A stretch of DNA of 64,000 nt from Amycolatopsis antarctica (GCF_002262875.1 NZ_NKYE01000005.1:124001-188000), one strand, 5' to 3'. Counted from the stretch's first letter, positions 16,359 through 25,506 are shown. Program-made: numbers and translations. The notes: generated from the letters alone by a model not told the origin.

Positions 16359-17560
16359 CGAGGTTCACCCGCAGGCCCGGTACGACGAGGCTACTGCTCA
16401 CGACCCTGCTCGGCGCGGCCCTGGCCGGCGGCGTCGTGACCAACTGCGGCCCGGCGGAGACCGGATCCGCCAACCCGGCCGCACCGCCGCCCAGCCCGCC
16501 GCCGACAACGCCGTCGCCGTCCCAGCCACCGTCGCCGTCCTCGACCACACCGCCACAGCCGCAGGCCGGGCCGTGCGAGCCGGTGGTGGCCGGGATGTCG
16601 CCGCGGCAGCGGCTCGCGCAGCTCGTCGTGGTCGGCGTCGAGGGCGACGACACCGTGCTGCCCGCCCAGCTCGCCAGGGACGAACAGGTCGGCGGCATCT
16701 TCATCGGCGGCAACGCGACGGCCCTGTTGCAGGGGGACGCGCTCGCTGTGGCCCGGCAGGCCTCGACGGTGCCGATGTCGGTGGCCGTGGACGACGAGGG
16801 CGGCCGCGTGCAGCGCATCGACGAACTCGACGGCGATATCCCGAGCGCCAGGGAGATGGCGCGGACGATGACCTCCGACCAGGTCCGCGACCTGGGCCGG
16901 ACCCGGGGCGAGGCGATGGCCGCCCGCGGGGTGACGGTGGACTACGCCCCGGTGACCGACGTCAGCGACCAACCCGGCGGCTCAGTCATCGGCGACCGTG
17001 CGTTCAGCGACGACCCGGCAGTGGTGCGCGAGTACGCGCTCGCCTTCGCCCAGGGGCTGCGCGAGGCCGGGGTCGCCCCGGTGCTCAAGCACTTCCCCGG
17101 CCACGGCGGCGCGGACGGGGACTCGCACCAGTCGCTGGTTTCCACGCCGCCGCTGTCCGCGCTCGCGGAGCGTGACCTGGTGCCGTACCGGGGGATCGGC
17201 GACTATCCGGGCGTCAGTGTCATGGTCGGGCACCTGGACGTGCCGGAGCTGACGAACGGCGAGCCCGCCTCGCTCGCCGAGCCCGCGTACAGCCTGCTGC
17301 GCGGTGAGTTCGGCTTCACCGGCCCGGTCGTCACCGACGACCTCGGTGCGATGAAGGCGATCGCCGACCGCTACACCCTGCCGGAGGCCGTACTGAAGTC
17401 CCTGCAGGCCGGGGCCGATCAGGCCCTGTGGTCCTCGGGTGGCCGGGTCGGCGAGGTGCTCGACCGGCTGGAGGCCGCGCAGGCATCCGGCGAGCTGCCG
17501 CCGGAACGGGTGCGCGAGTCGCTGGACCGGGTGCTCATCGGCAAGAACCTGTGCGGCTGA
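16355..17560 (+). CDS. Glycoside hydrolase family 3 beta-N-acetylhexosaminidase-like lipoprotein (NagZ/LpqI type)
   Basis: A 401-residue secreted protein. A basic N-terminus and hydrophobic run end near TNC at about residue 31, a weak lipobox, followed by a 40-residue Pro/Ser/Thr linker. The GH3 TIM barrel shows the NagZ signature KHFPGHGGADGDSHQSL, where the His acts in acid/base catalysis, and the nucleophile Asp in VVTDDLGAMKAI. It should remove GlcNAc from muropeptides or other glycans at the cell surface, as mycobacterial LpqI does. The ATG overlaps the preceding small gene. Confidence 0.85.
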   Translation: MTRFTRRPGTTRLLLTTLLGAALAGGVVTNCGPAETGSANPAAPPPSPPPTTPSPSQPPSPSSTTPPQPQAGPCEPVVAGMSPRQRLAQLVVVGVEGDDTVLPAQLARDEQVGGIFIGGNATALLQGDALAVARQASTVPMSVAVDDEGGRVQRIDELDGDIPSAREMARTMTSDQVRDLGRTRGEAMAARGVTVDYAPVTDVSDQPGGSVIGDRAFSDDPAVVREYALAFAQGLREAGVAPVLKHFPGHGGADGDSHQSLVSTPPLSALAERDLVPYRGIGDYPGVSVMVGHLDVPELTNGEPASLAEPAYSLLRGEFGFTGPVVTDDLGAMKAIADRYTLPEAVLKSLQAGADQALWSSGGRVGEVLDRLEAAQASGELPPERVRESLDRVLIGKNLCG

Positions 17561-17634
17561 CGCGCCGCGCGGACAGTTGTTCCGGCGCTTCGTGCGGACC
17601 ACGATGAGCGTATCGACGGCAGAAGGGAACCGGG

Positions 17635-18045
17635 ATGACGGTCGGCCTGCACGCACACGACGAGTCGGCGGAACTCGGCAGCGCGAGCTTCGTGCACGCG
17701 TTCTTCTCCACGGCCGCGGTCCGGCTGGAGTACAGCCGCTGGGGCAGCCGGTTTCCGGCCGTCATGGACTCGCTCTACCAGGGCACGCTGCCCGCCGACC
17801 AGGTCGCGCAGGCCCGGCGTGAGCTGCGTGTGGTGCGGGCGGAGCTGGGCGACTTCGAGCCGCGGCACGTGGTCTGGGACATCGAGGACCGCACCGCGAA
17901 ACCCCCGTGGGGCGATGAGGTGAGCCCGGACGTCACCAGCCTCGGCGACTACTTCATCACCAGCGACGGCGAGGACCTGTTCGAGGTGATGGACGACCTG
18001 CTCGCGCACGCGGAGGAACACGGCACGGACGTACGGATCGCCTGA
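17635..18045 (+). CDS. Imm70-family immunity protein (orphan)
   Basis: A 136-residue protein with the Imm70 pattern: SFVHAFFSTAAVRLEYSRWG, FPAVMDSLYQG, then PRHVVWDIEDRTAKPPWGD and DYFITSDGEDLFEVMDDLL. Imm70 proteins are predicted antidotes of polymorphic toxins. No toxin gene is next to it: the GH3 gene is upstream and the converging AlkZ-like gene downstream. It is either a defence against toxins from other strains or the remnant of a toxin-immunity pair. AAGGGAACCGGG precedes the ATG. The family call is from recalled sequence pattern. Confidence 0.7.
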   Translation: MTVGLHAHDESAELGSASFVHAFFSTAAVRLEYSRWGSRFPAVMDSLYQGTLPADQVAQARRELRVVRAELGDFEPRHVVWDIEDRTAKPPWGDEVSPDVTSLGDYFITSDGEDLFEVMDDLLAHAEEHGTDVRIA

Positions 18046-18065
18046 GCCGCGCGGGGCCCGGCAGG

Positions 18066-19187
18066 TCAGCCGGGCGGGAGCAGGCGAACCTCAGGTGCAC
18101 CGGATCCGCCGGTGGCGAAGAACAGCAGCCGTCTGCCCTCCGCCTTCAGCGCGGCCGTGTCCCGTTTCGAGATCGCCTCGAACGGTGTGACGAGGAGTTC
18201 GGCGCGGTCCTTGGCTCGTTCGATCCGCCAGGTGCCGCGGACGAAGCCGCCGACCAGGATCGTGCCGGGGAAGATGCCGTTGACGGTGGTGATGCGCCGC
18301 CGGTACTCCTCGCTGATCACCCGGCTGCGATCGGCGTGCGAGAGGATCAGATTGTCGAACTCGGCGACGTAGCGCACCGGTGCCGGGGTGGCCGGGTCGG
18401 GCCGGGGCGCGTCCGGCAGGTCGAACAGCTCCCGGCCGTCGGTGGTGCGGAAGGTGACCAGCTCCGGCCGCAGCCGGTCCACCACCTCGCCGAGCCTGGT
18501 CAGGCCGCACCAGGCCTGCACGTCCATGACGGTCGCGGGGCCGAACGCCGCGAGATACCGCAGGACGAGGCGTCCGAGGTCGGGGTCCGGATCGAGCGGC
18601 GCGCCCAGCCACTGCCGCACGGTGGCGAACGTCGGCTGCCCGGACCGGCCCCAGACGGCGCGCGGCGGCACCTGGACCAGGGGCAGCAGGTTCCGCGCCG
18701 CGTGCACGAGGGCGGAGCGGTCCCGGTCCGGCCACCGTCGTCCGAGCTCGGCCCCGAGCCGGGCCCCGGTGAGCGGTTCGGCGGCCAGCGCCTCGACGGC
18801 GGCACCGACCAGTTCGGCGTGATCGATCCCGGCGATCTTCGGCCGGAGCGTGGGGTTGCCGCTCAGGTCGCGGTCCATGACGGGTTGCACGGCGGCGCGC
18901 AGGAAGCGGGCGTCCTCAGCGGTGACCAGGTGCACGGTGCCCCGCATGACGACGATGCGGACGGCACTGCGGTCGAGCAGGCAGCCGGCCAGCTCGCCGG
19001 GTTCGAAGTCCTTGATCCGGCTCCAGAGCTGGTAGTACGGCGGCCACGGCGCCTGGGCCTGCAGGCCGGCCAGGTGCGCCACGACCTCCAGCACCGGACG
19101 CTTCTCCTTGCGCAGCAACAGTTGCCGGGCAAGCAGTGCCCGGTTCAGCGCGCGGGTGCCGAGTACCGTCCCGGGTTCCGCCCGCAT
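18066..19187 (-). CDS. Winged-helix DNA-binding protein, AlkZ-like (HTH_42)
   Basis: A 373-residue protein of the HTH_42 superfamily that includes the DNA glycosylase AlkZ, which unhooks azinomycin-type cross-links and protects producers of DNA-damaging natural products. The diagnostic QxQ pair is present in LAGLQAQAPWPPYYQLW near residue 45, followed by RIVVMRGTVHLV and the C-terminal LVGGFVRGTWRIE block. It could repair alkylated DNA, but many members are uncharacterised. It is monocistronic, converging on the Imm70 gene with a 20-base gap. The function is inferred from the motif; the family is fairly certain. Confidence 0.78.
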   Translation of the reverse strand: MRAEPGTVLGTRALNRALLARQLLLRKEKRPVLEVVAHLAGLQAQAPWPPYYQLWSRIKDFEPGELAGCLLDRSAVRIVVMRGTVHLVTAEDARFLRAAVQPVMDRDLSGNPTLRPKIAGIDHAELVGAAVEALAAEPLTGARLGAELGRRWPDRDRSALVHAARNLLPLVQVPPRAVWGRSGQPTFATVRQWLGAPLDPDPDLGRLVLRYLAAFGPATVMDVQAWCGLTRLGEVVDRLRPELVTFRTTDGRELFDLPDAPRPDPATPAPVRYVAEFDNLILSHADRSRVISEEYRRRITTVNGIFPGTILVGGFVRGTWRIERAKDRAELLVTPFEAISKRDTAALKAEGRRLLFFATGGSGAPEVRLLPPG

Positions 19188-19337
19188 GCCCGCTCCCCGC
19201 GTCGATCCGATGATCGGGAAATTCTGGCAGAACGGTCCGACGGTGACGGCGACGGAATGGGAAGAATATTCGCGAAATCCGAGGACTTATACACGGCGCG
19301 GCCGGTGATCGCCATGGCACTGATCGCATGGACAAGT

Positions 19338-19350
19338 GTCACCTGGTGAC
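19338..19350. promoter_or_regulatory. 13-bp palindrome upstream of fabH-like gene
   Basis: GTCACCTGGTGAC is a perfect palindrome around a central T. It lies in the 270-bp gap between the divergent AlkZ-like and fabH-like genes, 107 bases before the fabH start and close to an AT-rich stretch (CATAAAAG, 19387-19394) that could be a -10 region. Candidate operator. Confidence 0.4.
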
Positions 19351-19457
19351 CTGAATCACATGCGCAAGGTCTACCGAATAGTAGGCCATAAAAGTATGGA
19401 GACCCGGTTCGCGCGCTCGTGCGACTCTGCCTTTCCCGGTTCGTTGGAGGAATTCAG

Positions 19458-20477
19458 GTGCCCACGGAACACGCGTCCGCCGAAGGCGGGCGCGCCGCGG
19501 TGCTCGCCGGGCTCGGCGCCTGGCTGCCGCCGCGCGTCGTGGACAACGAGGAGATCTCCAGGACGCTCGACACCTCCGACGAATGGATCCGCACCCGTAC
19601 CGGAATCCACGAGCGGCACGTCGTCGATCCCGGAACGTCCACAGTGGACCTCGCCACCGAGGCGGGGTCGCGGGCGCTGCGCTCCGCCGGGTTCGATCGG
19701 GTGGACGCGCTGGTCCTCGCCACCGCCACGCCCGACCAGGTCTGCCCCGGCAGCGCACCGCAGGTGGCGAGTCGGCTCGGGCTCGGCGGGATCGCCGCCT
19801 TCGACGTCAACGCCGTCTGCAGCGGCTTCGTCTACGCTCTCGCCACCGCGGCGGGGTTGATCGCTTCCGGTGTGGCACAACGGATTCTGGTCATCGGTGC
19901 CGATGCGTTCACCACCCTCGTCGACCCGGAGGACCGGGGCACGGTGCCGATCTTCGGCGACGGCGCGGGAGCCGTCGTGCTGCGTGCCGGAACGTCCGAG
20001 GAGCCCGGCGCGCTCGGTCCGTTCGACCTGCACAGTGACGGTGAGCTCGCCGACCTGCTGATGGTCCGCGCGGGTGGTGCCCGGCAGCGCCACTCGGAGA
20101 ACCCGGCGGACTACTTCCTCGACATGCGGGGCACGGCGGTGTTCCGGCACGCCGCCGCCCGGATGGCCGAGTGCTCGCGCGCCGTTCTGGACCAGGCCGG
20201 CTGGACCGTCGCCGACGTCGACCGGTTCGTCGGGCACCAGGCGAACATCCGCATCCTCAACGCCGTCGCCAAGCAGCTCGGTCTCCCGCTGGACAGCCTG
20301 GTCGTCAACATCGAGCGCACCGGCAACACCAGCGCCGCCTCGATCCCGCTTGCCTTCGCCGATGCCGTCGCCGATGGCAGCCTGAAGGCCGGCGACCGGG
20401 TACTGGTGAGCGCCTTCGGGGCCGGGCTGACCTGGGGTGCGACACTGCTCCGCTGGCCGGACGTCGCGCTCGCCTGA
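19458..20477 (+). CDS. fabH: Beta-ketoacyl-ACP synthase III (FabH-like)
   Basis: A 339-residue KAS III. It condenses acyl-CoA with malonyl-ACP to start fatty acid synthesis. The catalytic triad is complete: Cys121 in NAVCSGF, His in FVGHQANIRIL and Asn in ERTGNTSAASI. The GTG at 19458 has GGAGG 7 bases upstream (19446-19450), so it is a better start than the frame's first codon at 19419. It is not near other fab genes, so it may serve a secondary pathway or be the housekeeping starter enzyme; context does not decide. Confidence 0.88.
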   Translation: MPTEHASAEGGRAAVLAGLGAWLPPRVVDNEEISRTLDTSDEWIRTRTGIHERHVVDPGTSTVDLATEAGSRALRSAGFDRVDALVLATATPDQVCPGSAPQVASRLGLGGIAAFDVNAVCSGFVYALATAAGLIASGVAQRILVIGADAFTTLVDPEDRGTVPIFGDGAGAVVLRAGTSEEPGALGPFDLHSDGELADLLMVRAGGARQRHSENPADYFLDMRGTAVFRHAAARMAECSRAVLDQAGWTVADVDRFVGHQANIRILNAVAKQLGLPLDSLVVNIERTGNTSAASIPLAFADAVADGSLKAGDRVLVSAFGAGLTWGATLLRWPDVALA

Positions 20478-20524
20478 GACGGCCTGCTGGGGCGCGCGAC
20501 ACGGGGTGCTGGGGCGGGCGGGTG

Positions 20525-22045
20525 TCAGGGGCCTGGTGTGCCGTCGTCGAGCCAGGTGGAGGTGGGCTCGTTGCGGCCGCGCAGGCGGATCGGCTCGTGC
20601 GGCGACCAGCGTTCCCGCTCCCGCGCGGCGCAGGTCTCGATGACGCCGGAGCTGGCCAGGATCCGCCCCGGTACCCCTTTCGCGCTCTCGGTGAGCCGGG
20701 CGGCCTCGTTCACCGCGTCCCCGATCACCGTGTACTCGAAGCGGGAACTGGTGCCGAGTTGCCCGGCGAACACGACCCCGGACGAGACGCCGATGCCCAG
20801 GTCCAGCTCGCCCTGCGCGGCGACCGCGTCACGGATCGCCCTGGCCGCCTGCAGGGCCGAGGTCGACGGATCGGCCAGCCTGCTCGGGGCGCCGAACACG
20901 CACAGCGCCGCGTCACCCTGGAACTTGTTCACCAGGCCGCCGTGCGTGCCCACCGCGCCCACCACCGCGTCGAACAGCCGGTTCAGCATGTCCACCAGCT
21001 CCTGTGGCGGGAGGCGGTAGGCCAGGACCGTCGAGTCGACGACGTCGACGAACAGGGCCGTCACCTCGCGGACGTCGCCGGAGAGCGAGGCGCCGTGTTC
21101 GAGCGCGTGCCTGGCCACGTCGGCGCCGACGTGCCTGCCGAACAGGTCCCGCATCCGTTCCTGCTCGCGCAATCCGGCGACCAGATCGTTCACCGACGCC
21201 TGGAGCATGCCGATCTCGCTGGCGTCGTCCACCGGTACCGAGATGTCGGTGCGGCCGCGGGCGACCTGGGCCAGCGCCCGCCGCAACTGCCGCAGCGGCG
21301 AGGCCACCGCCCTGGCCAGCAGCGCGGTGGCGACGGCGCCGGTGACCAGACCGGTCACCGCCAGCACCACCAGGCTCGGGGTCGGCTCGCGCGTGCCGAG
21401 GTCGGGCGGCACCAGCACCAGCAGCACGCCGAGCAAGGGCACGCCACCGGCCAGCGCCCAGGTCACCGCCAGCCGGATCAGCACGGTCGTCGGCAGCCGG
21501 TCCTGCGGCGGCGAGACGTCGAGGGCCAGCGTCATCACCGGGCGGCCGACCCACTCGGCGATCAAGTACGTGAGGCCGACGGTGGTGAGCCCGCCGATCG
21601 CGATCACCAGGAACACGCCGAGCGCGTCGAGGGCGGAGCCGAGCGTCCAGGTCAGGATGCCGAGGGTGAGCGCACCGGCGGCCCAGAGCGTGCCGCTGAT
21701 GAACGAAAGATGGGCGGGCAGCCGCAGTGCCCGGCGCGCCTCGTCCGGCGAGGGCGGACGGCCGAGCGCGAACCACACGGCCGTGCGGCGTTGCAGGATC
21801 GCCGTCCACGCCGAGCCCGCGACCAGCGACAACCCGACGTAGCCCGCGGCGCAGGCGACGAGCACCCAGCCGCGATCGCCGGTGTCGCCCGGGATGCCCT
21901 GGAGCACCAGCAGCAGGAACACCACAGCCGAGCCGATGACGCTGGAGCCGACGCCCAGTACCGCGAAGCCGAGGCTGGTACGCAACGCGGCGCGGAACCT
22001 GGCCGGCCGGAAGAGTCTGGGCACTCCCCGATCGTATGGCCCCAC
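20525..22045 (-). CDS. Membrane class III adenylyl cyclase with HAMP domain
   Basis: About 506 residues: six membrane segments in the first 290, a HAMP region (VASPLRQLRRALAQVARGRTDI) and a C-terminal class III cyclase domain. All catalytic positions are visible: metal-binding Asps in FVDVVDST, the adenine-specifying Lys in VNKFQGDA, its Asp partner in YTVIGDAVN, and the transition-state Asn and Arg in NEAARL. It should be an active cAMP-forming enzyme, similar in plan to mycobacterial Rv1318c-Rv1320c and Rv3645. The start is uncertain: GTG at 22045 or 22024; the frame runs to 22198, which would overlap the upstream Ku gene. Confidence 0.85.
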   Translation of the reverse strand: MGPYDRGVPRLFRPARFRAALRTSLGFAVLGVGSSVIGSAVVFLLLVLQGIPGDTGDRGWVLVACAAGYVGLSLVAGSAWTAILQRRTAVWFALGRPPSPDEARRALRLPAHLSFISGTLWAAGALTLGILTWTLGSALDALGVFLVIAIGGLTTVGLTYLIAEWVGRPVMTLALDVSPPQDRLPTTVLIRLAVTWALAGGVPLLGVLLVLVPPDLGTREPTPSLVVLAVTGLVTGAVATALLARAVASPLRQLRRALAQVARGRTDISVPVDDASEIGMLQASVNDLVAGLREQERMRDLFGRHVGADVARHALEHGASLSGDVREVTALFVDVVDSTVLAYRLPPQELVDMLNRLFDAVVGAVGTHGGLVNKFQGDAALCVFGAPSRLADPSTSALQAARAIRDAVAAQGELDLGIGVSSGVVFAGQLGTSSRFEYTVIGDAVNEAARLTESAKGVPGRILASSGVIETCAARERERWSPHEPIRLRGRNEPTSTWLDDGTPGP

Positions 22046-22091
22046 CGCCCGCCCCACCCCGGGTTCTCCCGATGGTGGACGGGCGGCCTCT

Positions 22092-23093
22092 TCAGGAGGC
22101 CTTTCGTCCCCGGCGGCCCGCCGAACGGGAAGCCTCGCGTACGGCCTGCTCCAGCTCGGCACGCTTGAGCTTGGAGCGGCCCTTGATGTCGAGCTCACGG
22201 GCCATCCGGTCCAGCTCCGCCCTGCTCAGGCCGGCGGGATCGGCCTGCTTGCCGGAACCCGCGGTGGCCTTCTCACCGGAACCGGAACCGGAACCGGTCT
22301 TGCCCGCACGTCCGCCGGTACGGCCCCGCACGCTGCGGGACAGCGCGTCGAACAGGTCCACCACCTTCGTCGCCTCGGCGGGTTGCTCCGCGGGGCTGAC
22401 GGTCCGGCCCGCCTTCTTGTCCTCGATCAGCTTCTCGACGCGCTCGGTGTAGGTGTCCCGGTAGTCCTCCGGTTTCCATTCCGCGGACATCGAGTCGATC
22501 AGGTTGACCGCCATGTCGATCTCCTTGCCGCGGGCCGCTTTCGGCTCGGGCAGCTTCCGCAGTTCACGGCGAGCGTCGCGGATGTCGGCGGCGAAGTGCA
22601 GGGTGTCGAGGATCAGCACCCCGTCGCCTGCCCGGACGGCGGCGACGTACTCCCTGCCGCGCATGACGAAGGTCGAGATGCCCGCCTTGTTCGTCCGGTC
22701 CATGGCCTGCACCAGCAGGCCGTACGCCCGGTGGAACTCCTCCTTCGCCGGGGCGAGCCAGTACGTCTTCTGGAAGTAGATCGGATCGATGTCGCCGAGG
22801 TCGACGAACGACTCGATGTCGATGGTGCGCGACCGTCCGGGCGCGATCTCGTCCAGTTCCTCTCCTTCGACGAGCACGTAGTCGCCGTCGTCGAGTTCGT
22901 AGCCCTTGACGATGTCGGCGTACTCGACCTCCTTGCCGGTGCGCTCGTTGACGCGCCGGTACCGGATCCGGTCGGAGGTCCCGCGCTCGAACTGCCGGAA
23001 ATGGATCGAGTGGGCCTCCGTCGCGCTGTACAGCTCGACGGGCACGGTCACCAGGCCGAAATTGACGGCCCCGTTCCAGATCGGTCGTGCCAC
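22092..23093 (-). CDS. ku: Non-homologous end-joining protein Ku
   Basis: A 333-residue bacterial Ku, which forms a ring dimer on DNA ends and recruits ligase. The N-terminus ARPIWNGAVNFGLVTVPVEL and the segment KEVEYADIVKGYELDDGDYV are typical. Beyond the core (about residue 255) it has a Gly/Ser/Lys-rich linker and a small SAP/Rho-N-like helical tail (LSRAELDRMARELDIKGRS) with a basic end, extra DNA-binding features found in actinobacterial Ku. It lies 71 bases downstream of a ligase gene start region on the same strand, forming a repair pair. Confidence 0.93.
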   Translation of the reverse strand: MARPIWNGAVNFGLVTVPVELYSATEAHSIHFRQFERGTSDRIRYRRVNERTGKEVEYADIVKGYELDDGDYVLVEGEELDEIAPGRSRTIDIESFVDLGDIDPIYFQKTYWLAPAKEEFHRAYGLLVQAMDRTNKAGISTFVMRGREYVAAVRAGDGVLILDTLHFAADIRDARRELRKLPEPKAARGKEIDMAVNLIDSMSAEWKPEDYRDTYTERVEKLIEDKKAGRTVSPAEQPAEATKVVDLFDALSRSVRGRTGGRAGKTGSGSGSGEKATAGSGKQADPAGLSRAELDRMARELDIKGRSKLKRAELEQAVREASRSAGRRGRKAS

Positions 23094-23164
23094 GACTTCC
23101 TCCCGGATCTACCGAATATCCTTGCGCGACATGGATTCCCTGTTCAACGGAACGTCTACTGTGG

Positions 23165-24109
23165 TCACTTCTCCTCGCGGACGACCTCGGTGGGCGATTT
23201 GTCCTCGCGCTCGCCGAGAAAGCGGGAATGGCGCAGCCTGCCGTCGTTCGTCCATTCCGAGAAGCCGATCTGCGCGACGATCTCGGGACGCACCCAGTGG
23301 ATTCCGCGCTCGGCGACACGCTCCGCGAACGGGGACGTTTTCTCCTCCATCCGGAGCAAGCGGTCATGCAGATCGTGCAGGGTCGCCGAGTCGAAGCCGG
23401 TGCCCACCTTTCCCGCGTACCGCAGGGAATCGCCCTCGTAGTAGCCGAGCAGCAACGCGCCGAACCCCTGCCGCGAACCGGACGGATCGGTGAAGCCGCC
23501 GACCACGAACTCCTGCCCGGAAACACACTTGAACTTGAGCCAGTCGCGGGTACGCCCGCCGTGGTACGGGGAATCGGCCCGTTTCGCGATCAGTCCCTCC
23601 CAGCCCTGTTCGCAGGCGTGCCGGAAGTAGGCGTCGCCGTCGGTGTCCCTGTGCTCGGAGCGCCGGAGCGGGTCGGTGAAGTCGAAGGCCTCGCGCAGTA
23701 GCTCTTTCCGTTGCCGCAACGGCAACCTGCGGGCGTCGTGGTCGTCGAAGTGCAGCAGGTCGAACAGGTAGTAGTAGACGTCGACGCCGGTGGCCCGCGC
23801 CCGCTCCGGATCGGTCAGGTGGATTCGGGGGGCGAGGGTGGCGAAGCTGGTCCGCTCCCCGTCGAAGGCCACGATCTCGCCGTCCACGACGAATCGGTCG
23901 CCGCCGAGCCCGGCGATCGCCTCGACGATCTCCGGGTAGGCACCGTTCATCGGGTTACGGTTGCGGGACAGCAGTTGCGGGGTGCCGCCGTCGCGGACGC
24001 AGATGGCCCGCACCCCGTCGAGCTTGCGCTCGAAGAGCCAGGCGCGATCGGCGAACCGGCGCTCGGTCAGGGTCGCCAGCATCGGGTCACGCCAGCCGGG
24101 CGCGCTCAC
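23165..24109 (-). CDS. ATP-dependent DNA ligase, LigD ligase-domain type
   Basis: A 314-residue stand-alone ligase. Motif I ERKLDGVRAI carries the adenylated Lys, VVDGEIVAF is motif III, and WEGLIAKRADSPY is motif IV, with the OB domain after FKCVSGQEFVVGGF. It matches the ligase domain of LigD without the nuclease and primase-polymerase domains. With the neighbouring Ku it would join double-strand breaks. The other LigD activities, if present, must be encoded elsewhere. Confidence 0.88.
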   Translation of the reverse strand: MSAPGWRDPMLATLTERRFADRAWLFERKLDGVRAICVRDGGTPQLLSRNRNPMNGAYPEIVEAIAGLGGDRFVVDGEIVAFDGERTSFATLAPRIHLTDPERARATGVDVYYYLFDLLHFDDHDARRLPLRQRKELLREAFDFTDPLRRSEHRDTDGDAYFRHACEQGWEGLIAKRADSPYHGGRTRDWLKFKCVSGQEFVVGGFTDPSGSRQGFGALLLGYYEGDSLRYAGKVGTGFDSATLHDLHDRLLRMEEKTSPFAERVAERGIHWVRPEIVAQIGFSEWTNDGRLRHSRFLGEREDKSPTEVVREEK

Positions 24110-24214
24110 CGCCGATGCCCGCCGTTCCGCTCCGCCTGCCCGTCACGCAGCCCGTTCATGCGGCGGTAGTACCCAGACCAGCAAAAACAGAAACGATCAC
24201 GCCCCGGCCCGGTG

Positions 24215-25021
24215 TTATTCCATGTCCTGCTCGGCGAGGCCCTTCCGGAGCTGGGTGAGTGAACGGGCGAGGAGGCGGGACACGTGCATCTGCGAGACGC
24301 CGATCCGCTCGGCGATCTGCGTCTGGGTCATGTTGTGCACGAAGCGCAGCGCGATGATCCGCCGTTCGCGTTCCGGCAGCGTCCTTACCAGCGGTTGCAG
24401 CGCCTCGTGGTTCTCGACGTCGACCAGTGCCGGGTCGTCCTCGCCGAGGGTGTCGCCGAGCGAGACGTCGTCGACGTCGGCGGAGAGCATCTCGTCCAGC
24501 GAGGCCGAGTTGTAGGCGTTGCCCGCTTCCAGCCCCTCGAACACCTCGTCCTGACTGAGGTCGAGGTGCTTCGCCAGCTCACTGGGTGTCGGCGCGCGGC
24601 CGAGATCCTGGGAGAGCTGCGTCGTCGCGTTGGACAGCGCGAGGTGCAGCTCCTTCAGCCTGCGCGGGACCCGCATCATCCAGCCGGTGTCCCGGAAGTG
24701 CCTGCGCACCTCGCCCATCACCGTCGGCACTGCGAAGGACAGGAATTCGGAACCGTGCGCCGGATCGAAGCGGTCCACGGCGTTGATCACGCCGACCGTC
24801 GCCACCTGGATGAGGTCCTCCCGCGCGACGCCACGGCCGGAGAAGCGCTGCGCGACGTGCTGGGCCAGCGGGAGATAACCGGTGACGAGGTCGTCGCGGA
24901 TCCTCGCCCGTCGCGGGTCGTCCTCACCGAGTTCGCGCAGTTGCCCGAACAGTGGCGCGAGATGCTCGTACTCGTTGGCGGACGAGGTCCGGGTGGTCCC
25001 GTCGCTCGCGGCCCGGCTCAA
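24215..25021 (-). CDS. sigF: SigF/SigB-family alternative sigma factor
   Basis: A 268-residue group 3 sigma factor. Region 2 reads LAQHVAQRFSGRGVAREDLI and FLSFAVPTVMGEVRRHFRDT, region 3 covers residues 120-170, and region 4 has ALRFVHNMTQTQIAERIG, the -35 reading helix. The SigF/SigB family directs stress and stationary-phase genes. Its TTG start at 25021 overlaps the TGA of the upstream anti-sigma gene by four bases, the classical usfX-sigF arrangement, and a SigF-type promoter lies ahead of the pair. Confidence 0.9.
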   Translation of the reverse strand: MSRAASDGTTRTSSANEYEHLAPLFGQLRELGEDDPRRARIRDDLVTGYLPLAQHVAQRFSGRGVAREDLIQVATVGVINAVDRFDPAHGSEFLSFAVPTVMGEVRRHFRDTGWMMRVPRRLKELHLALSNATTQLSQDLGRAPTPSELAKHLDLSQDEVFEGLEAGNAYNSASLDEMLSADVDDVSLGDTLGEDDPALVDVENHEALQPLVRTLPERERRIIALRFVHNMTQTQIAERIGVSQMHVSRLLARSLTQLRKGLAEQDME

Positions 25022-25506
25022 CCTTCGGCCGCCTTCTTACGCTTCGACAACTCGATGTGCATGTGGTGCCCTTCGGCATCCCCGAGCTCGACCCAGGTGC
25101 GCGCCGTGTCCGCCAGCGTCGTCAGCACCCGCCAGCCGAACGATCCGGTACTCGGTGGCTGCTCGTCGGCGGATCGGGCCTCGCCGGTGAACCGCAGCGT
25201 GTCCTCGTCGGCGGCGAACCGGCACACCAGCGTGGTCCCCGGCATCGCCCTGGCGATCAGGGTGGACGCGGCCTCGTCGATGGCCAGCCGCAGATCGGCG
25301 ACGGCGTCGAGATCGAAATCGGCCCGGATGGCGATACTTCCCGCGACGGACCGGATGATCGGCAGGTGGACGAGGTCGGCGCCCAGCCGGAGCTCGATGT
25401 CGTCTCGCGCGCCGATTCCGGACGCGAGTGGTGATTCGGTTTCGAACACATTCACCTCGTCTTGGGGACCGTCTCCGGGCGTCACGGCCTTGCCCGCTGG
25501 CGTCAC
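25018..25506 (-). CDS. Anti-sigma factor of the RsbW/UsfX type
   Basis: A 162-residue GHKL-type kinase-fold protein. The N-box region is visible in DLRLAIDEAASTLIARA and the G-box region in GSFGWRVLTTLADTARTWVE. It should bind and hold SigF until an anti-anti-sigma factor releases it. The listed GTG start at 25506 lacks a good ribosome site; GTGs at 25485 and 25455 are alternatives. Position immediately upstream of the sigma gene, with four-base overlap, supports the assignment. Confidence 0.82.
   Translation of the reverse strand: MTPAGKAVTPGDGPQDEVNVFETESPLASGIGARDDIELRLGADLVHLPIIRSVAGSIAIRADFDLDAVADLRLAIDEAASTLIARAMPGTTLVCRFAADEDTLRFTGEARSADEQPPSTGSFGWRVLTTLADTARTWVELGDAEGHHMHIELSKRKKAAEG

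Noticed and set aside
20171..22168. A 665-residue plus-strand frame opposite the adenylyl cyclase
   Set aside because: Gln/His/Arg-rich antisense shadow; the cyclase frame has all catalytic residues.
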